The position numbers and the translations under genes were made by a program. The notes beneath the pieces were generated by a model. That model was not told the origin of the DNA. It was given only the letters and a program-made list of their open reading frames with translations, and ran no database searches. Positions 53,458 to 64,000 of a stretch of DNA of 64,000 nt are shown here, in pieces. This stretch comes from Pseudomonas sp. TTU2014-080ASC (GTDB lineage Bacteria > Pseudomonadota > Gammaproteobacteria > Pseudomonadales > Pseudomonadaceae). The stretch covers positions 620,001 to 684,000 of the forward strand of contig NZ_LKKK01000002.1 in assembly GCF_001446935.1 (NCBI RefSeq), written 5' to 3'. Every line of letters starts with the position of its first letter. The stretch's first letter is position 1.

Positions 53458-54693
53458 ATGGACTACATACTCTATGCGGTACCGTTCTTCTTTGTGTTGA
53501 TTGCCCTTGAGTTGCTGGCTGATCGGTGGCGGGGCGTCAGCACCTATCGTTTTTCCGATTCGATCAACAGCCTGAGCGCTGGCGTGTTGTCTACAACGCT
53601 GGGCTTGCTGACCAAAGTGGTAGGGCTGATCACCTATACCCTGGCGTGGGAATACATCGGGATATTTGAGTTGTCGGCAGACAGTCTCTGGGTCTGGCTG
53701 TTTGCTTTTGTCTTTTATGACTTCTGCTACTACTGGAACCACCGCATGGGGCATGAGCGCAATGTGCTCTGGGCGGCCCATTCGGTGCATCACCAGAGTG
53801 AGGACTACAACCTCAGCACCGCGTTGCGGCAAACCAGCAGTGGCTTTCTGTTCAGCTGGATCTTTTACCTGCCGATGGCCGTAGTCGGTGTACCGCCACT
53901 GGTATTCCTGACCGTTGCGGCGATGAACCTGCTCTATCAGTTCTGGGTACATACGCGGCATATCCCCAAGCTGGGCTGGTTGGAATGGGTACTGATTACG
54001 CCCTCTAACCACCGTGTTCATCACGCGCAAAATCCACGCTATATGGATCGCAATTACGGTGGTGTGTTCATCGTCTGGGATCGTGTTTTCGGCACCTTTC
54101 AGGAGGAGTTGGATGATGAGCCGGCCATCTTCGGTGTGACTACACCGCTGGCCAGCTGGAACCCACTGTGGGCCAATATCCAGTTCTATGTGGTGTTGTG
54201 GCGCGATGCAGTACGCGCTGCGTCCTGGTGGGACAAGGTGCGTATCTGGTTTATGCCGACGGGCTGGCGACCGGCTGATGTGGCAGCGAAATATCCAGTT
54301 GAGAAACCCGATCTGAGCCGTTTCGTGAAGTTCGACGTGCCGCTAACGCTGGCTCAAAAGGTCTATGCAGGCGTCCAGTTCGCGCTGTATGTCGTCCTAG
54401 GCAGCGCATTGTTAGGGCTTGGCGATGCACTGACGCTGGAGCAGGCGCTGGTGGGGTCGGTGTGGATGGCGTTCGGCCTGTACTGCATCGGTATCTGGCT
54501 GGAGAACCGACCGTTGGCTAAGACCCTTGAGCTGCTGCGTCTGCTATTTAATGCAGGATTTCTCTGGTTGGCGATCGTGACACAAATCATTCCACACAGC
54601 GCATTGCTGTGGTGGGCGCTACTGAGTTACAGCCTGATCAGTCTGATTGCCCTTTATTGGACACCCCGTCCAGTTGAGGCACGTACTGCCTGA
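53458..54693 (+). CDS. Sterol desaturase / fatty acid hydroxylase family protein
   Basis: This 411-residue membrane protein has several helices and the three histidine boxes of the di-iron family: HRMGH (about 96), HSVHHQSEDYN (about 107) and HRVHHAQN (about 191). Such enzymes hydroxylate or desaturate lipids; bacterial members are poorly defined. The start is ATG 53458 with GGGGAG five bases before it. Confidence 0.88.
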   Translation: MDYILYAVPFFFVLIALELLADRWRGVSTYRFSDSINSLSAGVLSTTLGLLTKVVGLITYTLAWEYIGIFELSADSLWVWLFAFVFYDFCYYWNHRMGHERNVLWAAHSVHHQSEDYNLSTALRQTSSGFLFSWIFYLPMAVVGVPPLVFLTVAAMNLLYQFWVHTRHIPKLGWLEWVLITPSNHRVHHAQNPRYMDRNYGGVFIVWDRVFGTFQEELDDEPAIFGVTTPLASWNPLWANIQFYVVLWRDAVRAASWWDKVRIWFMPTGWRPADVAAKYPVEKPDLSRFVKFDVPLTLAQKVYAGVQFALYVVLGSALLGLGDALTLEQALVGSVWMAFGLYCIGIWLENRPLAKTLELLRLLFNAGFLWLAIVTQIIPHSALLWWALLSYSLISLIALYWTPRPVEARTA

Positions 54694-56012
<1,319 letters not shown>

Positions 56013-56028
56013 CTCACCAGGAGCATCC

Positions 56029-58227
56029 ATGAATACCGAAGGACTCACGAATACTGAGTTGCAGGACAGCACCGTTGCAGCCCCGGAGGAGGTTGTGGTT
56101 GAGACACCCTGTGTCGAAACATCCGCTCCGGTTGTGGCTGCGCCAGTGCCTAGCCTGGATGACAGCAGCCTGTACATCCATCGCGAGCTGTCGCAGCTGC
56201 AATTCAATATCCGCGTGCTGGAACAGGCGCTGGATGAGTCCTATCCGCTTCTGGAGCGACTGAAGTTCCTGCTGATCTTTTCCAGCAACCTGGATGAGTT
56301 TTTCGAAATTCGCGTTGCCGGACTGAAAAAGCAGATCAACTTTGCCCGTGAGCAGGCTGGTGCGGATGGCTTACAACCCCACCAGGCCCTGGCCCGTATC
56401 TCCGAGTTGGTGCATGAACAGGTTGAACGTCAGTACGCGATTCTCAACGACAACCTGTTCCCGGAGATGGCCAAGCACAACATCAACTTCATCCGCCGGC
56501 GTTTCTGGACCCCCAAACTGAAAACGTGGGTGCGTCGCTACTTCCGCGATGAAATTGCACCGATCATCACGCCGATCGGCCTTGACCCGACGCACCCGTT
56601 CCCGCTGTTGGTTAACAAGAGCCTGAACTTTATTGTTGAGCTTGAAGGGGTTGATGCGTTTGGCCGTGATTCCGGTCTGGCGATCATCCCTGCACCACGC
56701 TTGCTGCCGCGCATCATCAAGGTGCCGGAAGAGGTTGGTGGGGCCGGCGATAATTACGTATTTCTGTCTTCAATGATTCATGCCCACGCAGACGACCTGT
56801 TCCAGGGCATGAAGGTGAAGGGCTGCTATCAGTTCCGTCTGACCCGTAACGCTGACTTGTCAGTGGATACCGAGGATGTTGAGGACTTGGCCCGTGCGTT
56901 GCGCGGCGAACTGCTCAGTCGTCGTTATGGTGATGCGGTGCGTCTGGAGGTTGTCGACAGCTGCCCGAAACCACTGGTGGATTACCTGCTCAAGCAATTC
57001 GGCTTGAGCGAGAGCGAGCTGTACCGGGTAAACGGCCCGGTGAACCTGATTCGCCTGTTCAGCATCACCGGGCTCGAAAGCCATCCGGAGCTGCAGTACA
57101 CCCCGTTTACGCCAGTGATCCCCAAACTGCTGCAAAATGCAGAGAACATCTTCAACGTGATCAGCAAACAGGATGTCCTGCTGCTGCATCCGTTTGAGTC
57201 CTTCACGCCAGTGGTTGACCTGCTCCGTCAGGCCGCCAAAGACCCACACGTGTTGGCCATCAAACAGACGCTGTACCGTTCCGGGGCTAACTCGGAAATC
57301 GTTGATGCACTGGTTGAGGCAGCCCGCAACGGTAAGGAAGTAACAGCGGTCATTGAGCTGCGCGCGCGCTTTGATGAAGAGTCCAACCTGCAATTGGCCA
57401 GCCGCTTGCAGGCTGCGGGTGCTGTAGTGATTTACGGTGTGGTGGGCTTTAAGACCCACGCCAAGATGATGCTGATCCTGCGCCGCGAGAACGGCGATAT
57501 CGTCCGTTATGCGCACCTGGGAACTGGCAACTACCATGCCGGCAACGCCCGCCTGTATACCGACTACAGCCTGCTTACCGCCGATGTGGCGCTGGGGGAG
57601 GATGTGGCCAAACTGTTCAGCCAGTTGATCGGTATGGGTAAAACCCTGCGCATGAAAAAGCTGCTGCATGCGCCGTTTACCCTGAAGAAAACCCTGCTGG
57701 ATATGATCGCCAAAGAGACGGCTCTGGCGTCTGAGGGCAAGTCCGCACACATCATTGCCAAATTCAACTCCCTGACCGATCCGAAGGTGATCAAGGCGCT
57801 CTACAAAGCCAGTCAGAGTGGGGTGAAAATCGATCTGGTGGTGCGTGGTATGTGCTGTCTTCGTCCGGGCATTCCGGGGGTTTCGCACAATATTCAGGTA
57901 CGTTCGATCATCGGGCGATTCCTTGAGCACACGCGGGTGTTCTACTTCCAGAATGACGGCGAGGAAAAAATCTACCTCTCCAGTGCTGACTGGATGGAAC
58001 GCAACCTCGATAAGCGCGTGGAAACCTGCTTCCCGGTTGAGGGCAAGAAGCTAATCCTGCGGGTCAAGAAGGAGCTGGAAAGCTACCTGACCGACAACAC
58101 CCAGGCCTGGCTGCTGCAGCCTGATGGCCGCTACGTGCGTTGTTCGCCAAGTGGTAACCAAAACCCGCGCAGTGCACAGGCGGGGTTGCTGGAGAAGCTG
58201 ACCGCGCCACAGATCAGCGTTCGCTGA
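56029..58227 (+). CDS. ppk: Polyphosphate kinase 1
   Basis: This 732-residue PPK1 makes polyphosphate from ATP. After an extended acidic N-terminus of about 45 residues comes the family start ([20 protein letters not shown]). The phosphorylated His is H496 (AHLGTGNYH) and the second conserved His is H634 ([10 protein letters not shown]). It follows hemB by 16 bp on the same strand and is convergent with ppx. Confidence 0.95.
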   Translation: MNTEGLTNTELQDSTVAAPEEVVVETPCVETSAPVVAAPVPSLDDSSLYIHRELSQLQFNIRVLEQALDESYPLLERLKFLLIFSSNLDEFFEIRVAGLKKQINFAREQAGADGLQPHQALARISELVHEQVERQYAILNDNLFPEMAKHNINFIRRRFWTPKLKTWVRRYFRDEIAPIITPIGLDPTHPFPLLVNKSLNFIVELEGVDAFGRDSGLAIIPAPRLLPRIIKVPEEVGGAGDNYVFLSSMIHAHADDLFQGMKVKGCYQFRLTRNADLSVDTEDVEDLARALRGELLSRRYGDAVRLEVVDSCPKPLVDYLLKQFGLSESELYRVNGPVNLIRLFSITGLESHPELQYTPFTPVIPKLLQNAENIFNVISKQDVLLLHPFESFTPVVDLLRQAAKDPHVLAIKQTLYRSGANSEIVDALVEAARNGKEVTAVIELRARFDEESNLQLASRLQAAGAVVIYGVVGFKTHAKMMLILRRENGDIVRYAHLGTGNYHAGNARLYTDYSLLTADVALGEDVAKLFSQLIGMGKTLRMKKLLHAPFTLKKTLLDMIAKETALASEGKSAHIIAKFNSLTDPKVIKALYKASQSGVKIDLVVRGMCCLRPGIPGVSHNIQVRSIIGRFLEHTRVFYFQNDGEEKIYLSSADWMERNLDKRVETCFPVEGKKLILRVKKELESYLTDNTQAWLLQPDGRYVRCSPSGNQNPRSAQAGLLEKLTAPQISVR

Positions 58228-58250
58228 GTCTCAGTTTGTTCTGCGTGATG

Positions 58251-58285
58251 CAAAACCGGCAGCCTTAGGCTGCCGGTTTTGTTTT
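58251..58285. terminator. Bidirectional terminator between ppk and ppx
   Basis: A stem AAAACCGGCAGCC / GGCTGCCGGTTTT closes on a TTA loop and is followed by further T. The A-rich left arm lets it act on the other strand too. It serves both convergent genes and overlaps the ppx stop codon. Confidence 0.8.
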
Positions 58286-59786
58286 AGCTGATGCGCAGAT
58301 CAAGATTGATGCGTCTGAGCCATTCAGCTTCAGCCTCGAAGTCAGCCTGAGTCAGCGGATTCTTCTCGAGCCAGCCGCTTGGGAAGATGATTTCCAGGCT
58401 GTGTTCGCCGGCTTTGAGTTTCACCTCGGGCATTTCCTGATTGCCTCGGATGTGGTGGAACAAAATGGCAAAGCGCAGTAGCACGCAAAGACGAATCAGT
58501 GCAGTGCCTTCTTCGGCGAACACGGCGAACTTGTCTTTAGGTATGTTGCGGCGATGGCCACGAACCAGCAGTGCAAGCATCTCCTGATCACGGCGGGAGA
58601 AACCGGCCAGGTCGGAGTGCTCAACCAGATACGCGCCATGTTTGTGATAGTGATAGTGGGCTATGTCCAGCCCGACTTCATGCACCTTCGCGGCCCAGCG
58701 CAGCATGTCACTGTGCCATTCCTCTTCCAGTTGCCAGTCTTTAGCTACCTTCCTCAGGGCTGAAAGGGCTTTGGCTTCGACTCGAGCCGCCTGATCCTGA
58801 TCAACGTGGTAGCGCTCCATAAAGGAGTGCAGGGTGCGTTCGCGCACATCTTCATGTTGGTAGCGGCCCAGCAGGTCATACAGCACGCCTTCGCGCAGCG
58901 CGCCTTCTGAGTGACTCATTTGCTGGATGTCGCAGGCATCAAAGATGGCTTCAAGGATGGCCAGGCCGGACGGGAAAATTGCCCGGCGATCCGGTTTGAT
59001 TCCATCCAGATCAAGCTTTTCAACATCCCCTACTTTGAACAGCTTGCGCTTGAGCCAGGCCAGCCCCTCGCTGTTGACTTCACCATTGCTCAGACCTGCT
59101 GCCTTAATGGCCAGGCCAACGGCTTTAATCGTGCCAGAGGCACCGACGGCTTCGTCCCAGCTGATACGGCGCAAAGCATTCTCGATCCCCATCAGCTCCA
59201 GGCGAGCGGCGGTGTAGGCCTGAGCATAGCGGGCAGCGGTGATCTTGCCGTCTTTAAAGAAACGTTGGGTGTAACTCACGCAGCCCATTTGCAGGCTTTC
59301 GCGCATCAGCGGTTCAAACAGCTGGCCGATGATGAATTCGGTACTGCCGCCGCCAATGTCGGCCACAAGGCGTTTATTGGGCGTGTCGGCGATGCTGTGG
59401 GACACGCCCAGATAAATCAGGCGGGCTTCTTCACGTCCGGAAATGACTTCAACCTGATGGCCGAGAATCTCTTCCGCCCGGCGGATAAAAGTGGCGCGGT
59501 TATGCGCTTCGCGCAGAGCGTTGGTGGCTACCACCCGCACAGCACCTTCGGGCAGTCCGGCGATCATCTGGGCAAAACGGCGCAAGCAGTCTAGGCCGCG
59601 GGTCATGGCCTCTTCGTTGAGCTGGTGCTGTTCATCAAGGCCTGCGGCCAGCTGAACCTTTTCTCCGAGGCGCTCGAGGATACGGATCTCGCCGTAGTCG
59701 GCTTTGGCCAGGACCATGTGGAAGCTGTTTGAGCCTAGGTCGATGGCTGCAATCAGAGGAAAGGATTCGGCAGATTTATGCGGCAT
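58284..59786 (-). CDS. ppx: Exopolyphosphatase
   Basis: This 500-residue Ppx/GppA phosphatase has the ASKHA fold: [15 protein letters not shown] at the start, the second phosphate loop [15 protein letters not shown] and an HD-like C-terminal part ([20 protein letters not shown]). It degrades polyphosphate and may hydrolyse pppGpp. It opposes ppk across a shared terminator. Confidence 0.94.
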   Translation of the reverse strand: MPHKSAESFPLIAAIDLGSNSFHMVLAKADYGEIRILERLGEKVQLAAGLDEQHQLNEEAMTRGLDCLRRFAQMIAGLPEGAVRVVATNALREAHNRATFIRRAEEILGHQVEVISGREEARLIYLGVSHSIADTPNKRLVADIGGGSTEFIIGQLFEPLMRESLQMGCVSYTQRFFKDGKITAARYAQAYTAARLELMGIENALRRISWDEAVGASGTIKAVGLAIKAAGLSNGEVNSEGLAWLKRKLFKVGDVEKLDLDGIKPDRRAIFPSGLAILEAIFDACDIQQMSHSEGALREGVLYDLLGRYQHEDVRERTLHSFMERYHVDQDQAARVEAKALSALRKVAKDWQLEEEWHSDMLRWAAKVHEVGLDIAHYHYHKHGAYLVEHSDLAGFSRRDQEMLALLVRGHRRNIPKDKFAVFAEEGTALIRLCVLLRFAILFHHIRGNQEMPEVKLKAGEHSLEIIFPSGWLEKNPLTQADFEAEAEWLRRINLDLRIS

Positions 59787-59991
59787 AACAGATTATTCTC
59801 GAAGCTGAACCGCGCCATCCTGCCACGATAGGGCAGCCTAGCCAACGCATTCTGATGCCGCAGGGGTACACCTCAGTGAAGTTCACAAGTGTGACAGTTT
59901 CAAGTCGCCCCGGCTGTCTGAAAGCCTGAAGTCAGCCCGACATTAACGTCTTTCTTGATAGTCTTTATAGATAAGCTCAATGGTGACTGCC

Positions 59992-60020
59992 TTCCTGTAC
60001 GGGGGTAAGACGGCTATCAT
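59992..60020 (+). promoter_or_regulatory. Putative trxA promoter
   Basis: A TTCCTG -35 box (59992-59997) and a TATCAT -10 box (60015-60020) are separated by 17 bp, 38 bp before the trxA ATG. GGAG at about 60047 is the ribosome-binding site. Confidence 0.4.
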
Positions 60021-60058
60021 GTCGGTCATCTTTTGCTTCCGTAAACGGAGATTTTTCC

Positions 60059-60385
60059 ATGAGCGAATTCATCACCAATGTCAGCGACGCCAGCTTCGAG
60101 CAGGATGTTATTCAGGCTGACGGTCCGGTTCTGGTCGATTACTGGGCTGAATGGTGCGGGCCTTGCAAAATGATCGCGCCGGTGCTGGATGAGATCGCTC
60201 AGGCTTACCAAGGCAAACTCAAAGTCTGCAAACTGAACATTGATGAGAACCAGGAAACCCCGCCGAAGTTTGGCGTACGTGGCATCCCGACTCTGATGCT
60301 GTTCAAGAATGGCAATGTTGAAGCTACCAAAGTTGGTGCACTGTCCAAGTCGCAGCTGGCTGCGTTCATCGACGCCAACATCTGA
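60059..60385 (+). CDS. trxA: Thioredoxin 1
   Basis: This 108-residue thioredoxin has active site W32-C33-G-P-C36, the conserved D27 (VLVDYWA) and the cis-Pro in GIPTLMLF. It is the main disulfide-reducing thioredoxin of the cytoplasm. It is monocistronic between ppx and rho and followed by a terminator. Confidence 0.97.
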   Translation: MSEFITNVSDASFEQDVIQADGPVLVDYWAEWCGPCKMIAPVLDEIAQAYQGKLKVCKLNIDENQETPPKFGVRGIPTLMLFKNGNVEATKVGALSKSQLAAFIDANI

Positions 60386-60395
60386 TCTGCTTCTT

Positions 60396-60423
60396 AAAAG
60401 CCCCGCTTCATGCGGGGTTTTTA
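60396..60423 (+). terminator. Intrinsic terminator after trxA
   Basis: A 6-bp CCCCGC/GCGGGG stem with a 5-base loop is followed by a T-run and preceded by AAAAG. Confidence 0.8.
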
Positions 60424-60621
60424 TTTGAAGATACTAGACGCGATAAATATTCAAGTGTTACATTCGCAGCCGCTGCATTTTCTATGTAGCCCTCTGCAAG
60501 CCGTCGCCGGCAACTTCTACTCGATCTATCGATAATAAAGCAGGCGTCCAGCCGTTCTCAGCGGCACGGCTTATCAAGCTGAATAGCTTATTTCCCTCCT
60601 TACAATGATTACGTCATTCCT

Positions 60622-61881
60622 ATGAATCTGACCGAACTCAAGCAAAAGCCGATCACAGAACTGCTGGAACTCGCCGAGCAACTTGGCCTGGAAAACATGG
60701 CCCGTTCGCGCAAGCAGGACGTGATTTTCTCCCTGCTGAAAAAACATGCGAAAAGCGGTGAGGAAATCTCCGGTGATGGCGTGCTGGAGATACTCCAGGA
60801 CGGTTTCGGCTTCCTCCGCTCCGCGGATGCCTCGTATCTTGCTGGCCCTGATGATATCTACGTATCGCCGAGCCAGATCCGTCGTTTTAACCTGCGTACG
60901 GGCGACACGATTGTCGGCAAGATCCGTCCGCCGAAGGAAGGCGAGCGTTATTTCGCGCTGCTTAAAGTTGACTCGATCAACTTTGACCGTCCGGAAAACG
61001 CAAAGAACAAGATTCTGTTCGAGAACCTGACGCCGCTGTTCCCCAATGAGCGCCTGCTCATGGAAGCCGGTAACGGTTCCACTGAGGACATCACCGGTCG
61101 TGTGATTGACCTCTGTGCCCCGATCGGTAAAGGCCAGCGCGGCCTGATCGTGGCACCGCCGAAAGCGGGTAAAACCATCATGCTGCAGAACATTGCAGCG
61201 AACATTGCCCGTAATAATCCTGAGTGCCACCTGATCGTTCTGCTGATCGACGAGCGCCCTGAAGAAGTGACCGAGATGCAGCGCACCGTGCGCGGCGAAG
61301 TGGTTGCCTCGACTTTCGACGAACCGCCAACCCGCCACGTGCAAGTGGCTGAAATGGTGATCGAGAAAGCCAAGCGCCTGGTTGAGCACAAGAAAGACGT
61401 GGTCATTCTGCTCGACTCCATCACCCGTCTGGCGCGTGCCTACAACACCGTGATCCCGAGCTCCGGCAAGGTGTTGACTGGTGGTGTGGATGCTCATGCG
61501 CTGGAGAAGCCGAAGCGTTTCTTCGGTGCTGCCCGTAACATCGAAGAAGGCGGCTCGCTGACCATCATCGCCACCGCGCTGGTTGAAACCGGTTCGAAGA
61601 TGGATGAAGTGATTTACGAAGAGTTCAAAGGCACCGGTAACATGGAGCTGCCGCTGGACCGTCGTATCGCTGAGAAGCGCGTATTCCCGGCCATCAACAT
61701 CAACCGCGCCGGTACCCGTCGTGAAGAGTTGCTGACTGCCGAAGACGAGCTGCAGCGCATGTGGATTCTGCGCAAGCTGCTGCATCCGATGGATGAAATT
61801 GCTGCGATCGAGTTCCTCATCGACAAGCTCAAAGCTACGAAGACCAACGACGAGTTCTTCCAGTCGATGAAGCGCAAGTAA
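60622..61881 (+). CDS. rho: Transcription termination factor Rho
   Basis: This 419-residue hexameric RNA helicase has an N-terminal Rho_N domain (residues 1-45), a cold-shock-like RNA-binding domain (GFGFLRS) and an ATPase with Walker A APPKAGKT (K181/K184) followed by [17 protein letters not shown]. Length and motifs match the family. The 236-bp gap before it is likely an untranslated leader; Rho often controls its own expression there. Confidence 0.97.
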   Translation: MNLTELKQKPITELLELAEQLGLENMARSRKQDVIFSLLKKHAKSGEEISGDGVLEILQDGFGFLRSADASYLAGPDDIYVSPSQIRRFNLRTGDTIVGKIRPPKEGERYFALLKVDSINFDRPENAKNKILFENLTPLFPNERLLMEAGNGSTEDITGRVIDLCAPIGKGQRGLIVAPPKAGKTIMLQNIAANIARNNPECHLIVLLIDERPEEVTEMQRTVRGEVVASTFDEPPTRHVQVAEMVIEKAKRLVEHKKDVVILLDSITRLARAYNTVIPSSGKVLTGGVDAHALEKPKRFFGAARNIEEGGSLTIIATALVETGSKMDEVIYEEFKGTGNMELPLDRRIAEKRVFPAININRAGTRREELLTAEDELQRMWILRKLLHPMDEIAAIEFLIDKLKATKTNDEFFQSMKRK

Positions 61882-61898
61882 CAGCTTCATGCTGTTGA

Positions 61899-61933
61899 AA
61901 GCCTCCCGTGGCAGCGCCCGGGAGGCTTTTTTA
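61899..61933 (+). terminator. Intrinsic terminator after rho
   Basis: A stem built on AAGCCTCCCG / CGGGAGGCTT with a 10-base loop is followed by a T-run. Confidence 0.85.
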
Positions 61934-62049
61934 TTTCTGAAGATTGGTAAAGCTGTCTTTCATATAAGCCTTCCGGCGATATGCTGTTGGGGAATCTCCC
62001 AGCTAAGCGGTAAACTTTACAGTCCGCTCGCCATCACGAGACCCCCAGC

Positions 62050-63516
62050 ATGCAGTATCGCGACCTGCGCGACTTCATCCGCGAATTGGAAAAACGCGGT
62101 GAACTCAAGCGCGTTCAGACACCGGTTTCGCCGGTGCTGGAAATGACCGAAATCTGTGACCGCACCCTGCGCAAAGGCGGGCCGGCACTGCTGTTTGAAA
62201 ACCCTACGGGTTATGACGTGCCGGTGCTCGGCAACCTGTTCGGCACACCCAAGCGCGTGGCGCTGGGTATGGGCGCTGAAGAAGTATCGGAGCTGCGCGA
62301 AATCGGCAAGCTGCTGGCCTTTCTCAAGGAGCCGGAGCCGCCCAAGGGCTTGAAAGACGCCTGGAGCAAGCTGCCGATCTTCAAAAAGGTCATCAACATG
62401 GCGCCGAAGGTCCTGAAGGATGCGCCGTGTCAGGAAGTGATCGAAGAAGGCGATGATGTCGACCTGAGCAAACTGCCGGTGCAAACCTGCTGGCCGGGCG
62501 ACGTTGGTCCGCTGATCACTTGGGGCCTGACCATCACCAAAGGGCCGAACAAAGAGCGGCAGAACCTTGGTATCTACCGCCAACAGGTGATTGGCCGCAA
62601 CAAGGTCATCATGCGCTGGCTCAGCCACCGTGGCGGTGCGCTGGATTACCGTGAGTGGTGCGAGAAATTCCCCGGTAAGCCGTACCCGGTTGCGGTTGCG
62701 CTGGGCGCGGACCCGGCGACCATTCTCGGCGCGGTGACGCCGGTCCCGGACAGTCTCTCCGAATATGCGTTTGCTGGTTTGCTGCGCGGCCACAAGACCG
62801 AGTTGATCAAGGCCCGCGGCAGTGATCTGCAAGTGCCGGCCAGTGCTGAAATCGTCCTTGAAGGTGTTATTCACCAAGGCGAGATGGCCGATGAAGGCCC
62901 GTACGGCGATCACACCGGATACTACAACGAAGTGGACCGCTTCCCGGTGTTTACCGTGGAGCGCATCACCCGCCGGCAAAAGCCGATTTACCACAGCACC
63001 TATACGGGCCGTCCGCCAGATGAACCGGCGATTCTCGGTGTGGCGCTGAATGAAGTGTTCGTGCCGATCCTGCAGAAGCAGTTCCCGGAGATCACCGATT
63101 TCTACTTGCCGCCGGAAGGCTGCTCCTACCGCATGGCCGTTGTGACCATGAAGAAGCAGTACCCTGGCCACGCCAAGCGCGTGATGCTCGGCGTGTGGTC
63201 GTTCCTGCGGCAGTTTATGTACACCAAGTTCGTTATCGTGACCGATGACGATATCAATGCGCGTGACTGGAATGATGTGATCTGGGCGATCACTACGCGC
63301 ATGGACCCTAAGCGCGATACGGTGATGATCGACAACACGCCGATCGACTACCTGGACTTCGCGTCGCCGATTTCCGGTTTGGGTTCCAAGATGGGCCTGG
63401 ATGCCACCCACAAGTGGCCAGGTGAGACCAGCCGCGAATGGGGACGGGCAATCGTCCAGGATGAAGCGGTTAAGCAGCGCGTTGATGCGTTGTGGTCTGA
63501 ATTGGGAATCGATTAA
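62050..63516 (+). CDS. ubiD: 3-octaprenyl-4-hydroxybenzoate carboxy-lyase UbiD
   Basis: This 488-residue prenylated-FMN decarboxylase removes the carboxyl group in ubiquinone synthesis. UbiD features include [39 protein letters not shown] and the catalytic E-D-E region [24 protein letters not shown]. The length fits. Its stop overlaps the start of the reductase gene (TAATG). Confidence 0.95.
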   Translation: MQYRDLRDFIRELEKRGELKRVQTPVSPVLEMTEICDRTLRKGGPALLFENPTGYDVPVLGNLFGTPKRVALGMGAEEVSELREIGKLLAFLKEPEPPKGLKDAWSKLPIFKKVINMAPKVLKDAPCQEVIEEGDDVDLSKLPVQTCWPGDVGPLITWGLTITKGPNKERQNLGIYRQQVIGRNKVIMRWLSHRGGALDYREWCEKFPGKPYPVAVALGADPATILGAVTPVPDSLSEYAFAGLLRGHKTELIKARGSDLQVPASAEIVLEGVIHQGEMADEGPYGDHTGYYNEVDRFPVFTVERITRRQKPIYHSTYTGRPPDEPAILGVALNEVFVPILQKQFPEITDFYLPPEGCSYRMAVVTMKKQYPGHAKRVMLGVWSFLRQFMYTKFVIVTDDDINARDWNDVIWAITTRMDPKRDTVMIDNTPIDYLDFASPISGLGSKMGLDATHKWPGETSREWGRAIVQDEAVKQRVDALWSELGID

Positions 63517-64000
63517 TGAAGGTCACCCTGAATCCTTCAGGTGCGGTACTTGAAGTACAACCCCGCGAACGCATCCTCGATGCAGCCCGCAGGTTGGGTT
63601 ATGACTGTCCGCAAAGCTGTCGCAATGGTAACTGCCATATCTGCGCTGCGTTGCTGGTTGAAGGTAAGGTGTTGCAAGACGGCGTCGAACTGGAGCAGGG
63701 CGAGCTGTTCACCTGTCTGGCTGAGCCGCTGGAAGATTGTGTGCTGCATTGGGATGGTGTGCTGGCGCCGGGCGAATTGCCGGTGCGGGACATGGCCTGT
63801 CAGGTGCTGGCCTGTGATGACGTTGGCGGTGATGTATTTCGCGTGCGTTTGCAGGCTCCGGCTGGCAAACGTGTGCGCTATCACGCCGGGCAATATCTGC
63901 TGTTAGAGCGCCGCGAGGATTACTCGGCGTTTTCACTGGCGTCAGCCCCGCACAGTGGCCGCGAGCTGGAGCTGCATGTGCTGGCCCGGGAAGACTCGGC
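63516..64000 (+). CDS. 2Fe-2S ferredoxin-linked flavin reductase, 5' part
   Basis: The visible 161 residues have a plant-type ferredoxin domain with C35-x4-C40-x2-C43 and C67 as iron-sulfur ligands, followed by the start of a FAD-binding reductase domain. The typical Arg of the flavin R-x-x-S motif is not seen in ...DYSAFSLASAP. It is similar to CDP-6-deoxyglucoseen reductase/AscD-like proteins and lies downstream of ubiD as in P. aeruginosa (PA5236-type, from memory). The gene runs off the window. Confidence 0.85.
   Translation, partial: MKVTLNPSGAVLEVQPRERILDAARRLGYDCPQSCRNGNCHICAALLVEGKVLQDGVELEQGELFTCLAEPLEDCVLHWDGVLAPGELPVRDMACQVLACDDVGGDVFRVRLQAPAGKRVRYHAGQYLLLERREDYSAFSLASAPHSGRELELHVLAREDS

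Noticed and set aside
56860..57930. Minus-strand frame of 356 codons opposite ppk
   Set aside because: Antisense shadow with no domain.
60574..61890. Minus-strand frame of 438 codons opposite rho
   Set aside because: Antisense shadow of a highly conserved gene with no recognisable protein.
62017..63411. Minus-strand frame of 464 codons opposite ubiD
   Set aside because: Antisense shadow; codon bias of ubiD creates the open frame.

Overview
This window is a chromosomal segment of a Pseudomonas-type gammaproteobacterium. The identification rests on gene content and order: lptM-lysA-dapF-DUF484-xerC-HAD, cyaY, rnk, cyaA, argH, fimS-algR-hemCDXY, algQ, an FKBP isomerase, algP, TIGR02444, and hemB-ppk-ppx-trxA-rho-ubiD. 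From memory this follows the order of the Pseudomonas aeruginosa PA5236-PA5285 region. SutA, AlgP and AlgQ are Pseudomonas hallmarks. GC content looks moderate for the genus. No rRNA, tRNA, CRISPR array, transposase or phage gene was seen.

Region 1 (1-12.05 kb, minus strand) is a compact, largely overlapping operon for a Tad/Flp-type type IVb pilus. Read from its promoter it encodes a Flp-like pilin, a TadG-like membrane protein, a TadE-like pseudopilin, an unidentified secreted protein, a large pseudopilin-like protein, an RcpC/CpaB protein with a very long repeat domain, the RcpA/CpaC secretin, a TadA/CpaF ATPase with an N-terminal FHA domain, TadB, TadC and a gene cut by the window edge. 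No tadZ, rcpB or prepilin peptidase is visible. The RcpC repeats, the similar motif in the large pseudopilin and the FHA-ATPase make this the most unusual part of the window.

Region 2 (12.05-15.7 kb) is a 750-bp regulatory gap followed by a plus-strand trio: a periplasmic protein with a molybdopterin-oxidoreductase-like fold, a REC-LuxR response regulator and a membrane histidine kinase. The trio is divergent from the Tad operon and may control it.

Region 3 (15.7-22.2 kb) holds a DUF2790 protein, an Mla/Pqi-like MCE lipid-transport operon (permease, ATPase, MCE protein, lipoprotein), a cupin protein, a DUF3313 lipoprotein and an RlmI-like methyltransferase.

Region 4 (22.2-35.6 kb) contains sutA, the lptM-lysA-dapF-DUF484-xerC-HAD operon (lysine and peptidoglycan precursors plus chromosome dimer resolution), an AraC regulator inserted before cyaY, a DUF1289 protein, rnk, class I adenylate cyclase, small conserved proteins, a GNAT acetyltransferase and argH.

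Region 5 (35.8-45.4 kb) combines the FimS-AlgR regulators, the hemC-hemD-hemX-hemY heme operon, AlgQ and the histone-like AlgP with its 39-bp tandem repeats.

Region 6 (45.4-54.7 kb) carries an ABC-F protein, a small MscS channel, a TerC protein, a LysE exporter, a cytochrome c-FTR1 iron permease, a YaiI protein, a thioesterase, ElbB and a sterol-desaturase-family protein.

Region 7 (55-64 kb) holds hemB, ppk/ppx (polyphosphate synthesis and breakdown, convergent around a shared terminator), trxA, rho, ubiD and the start of a ferredoxin-reductase gene.
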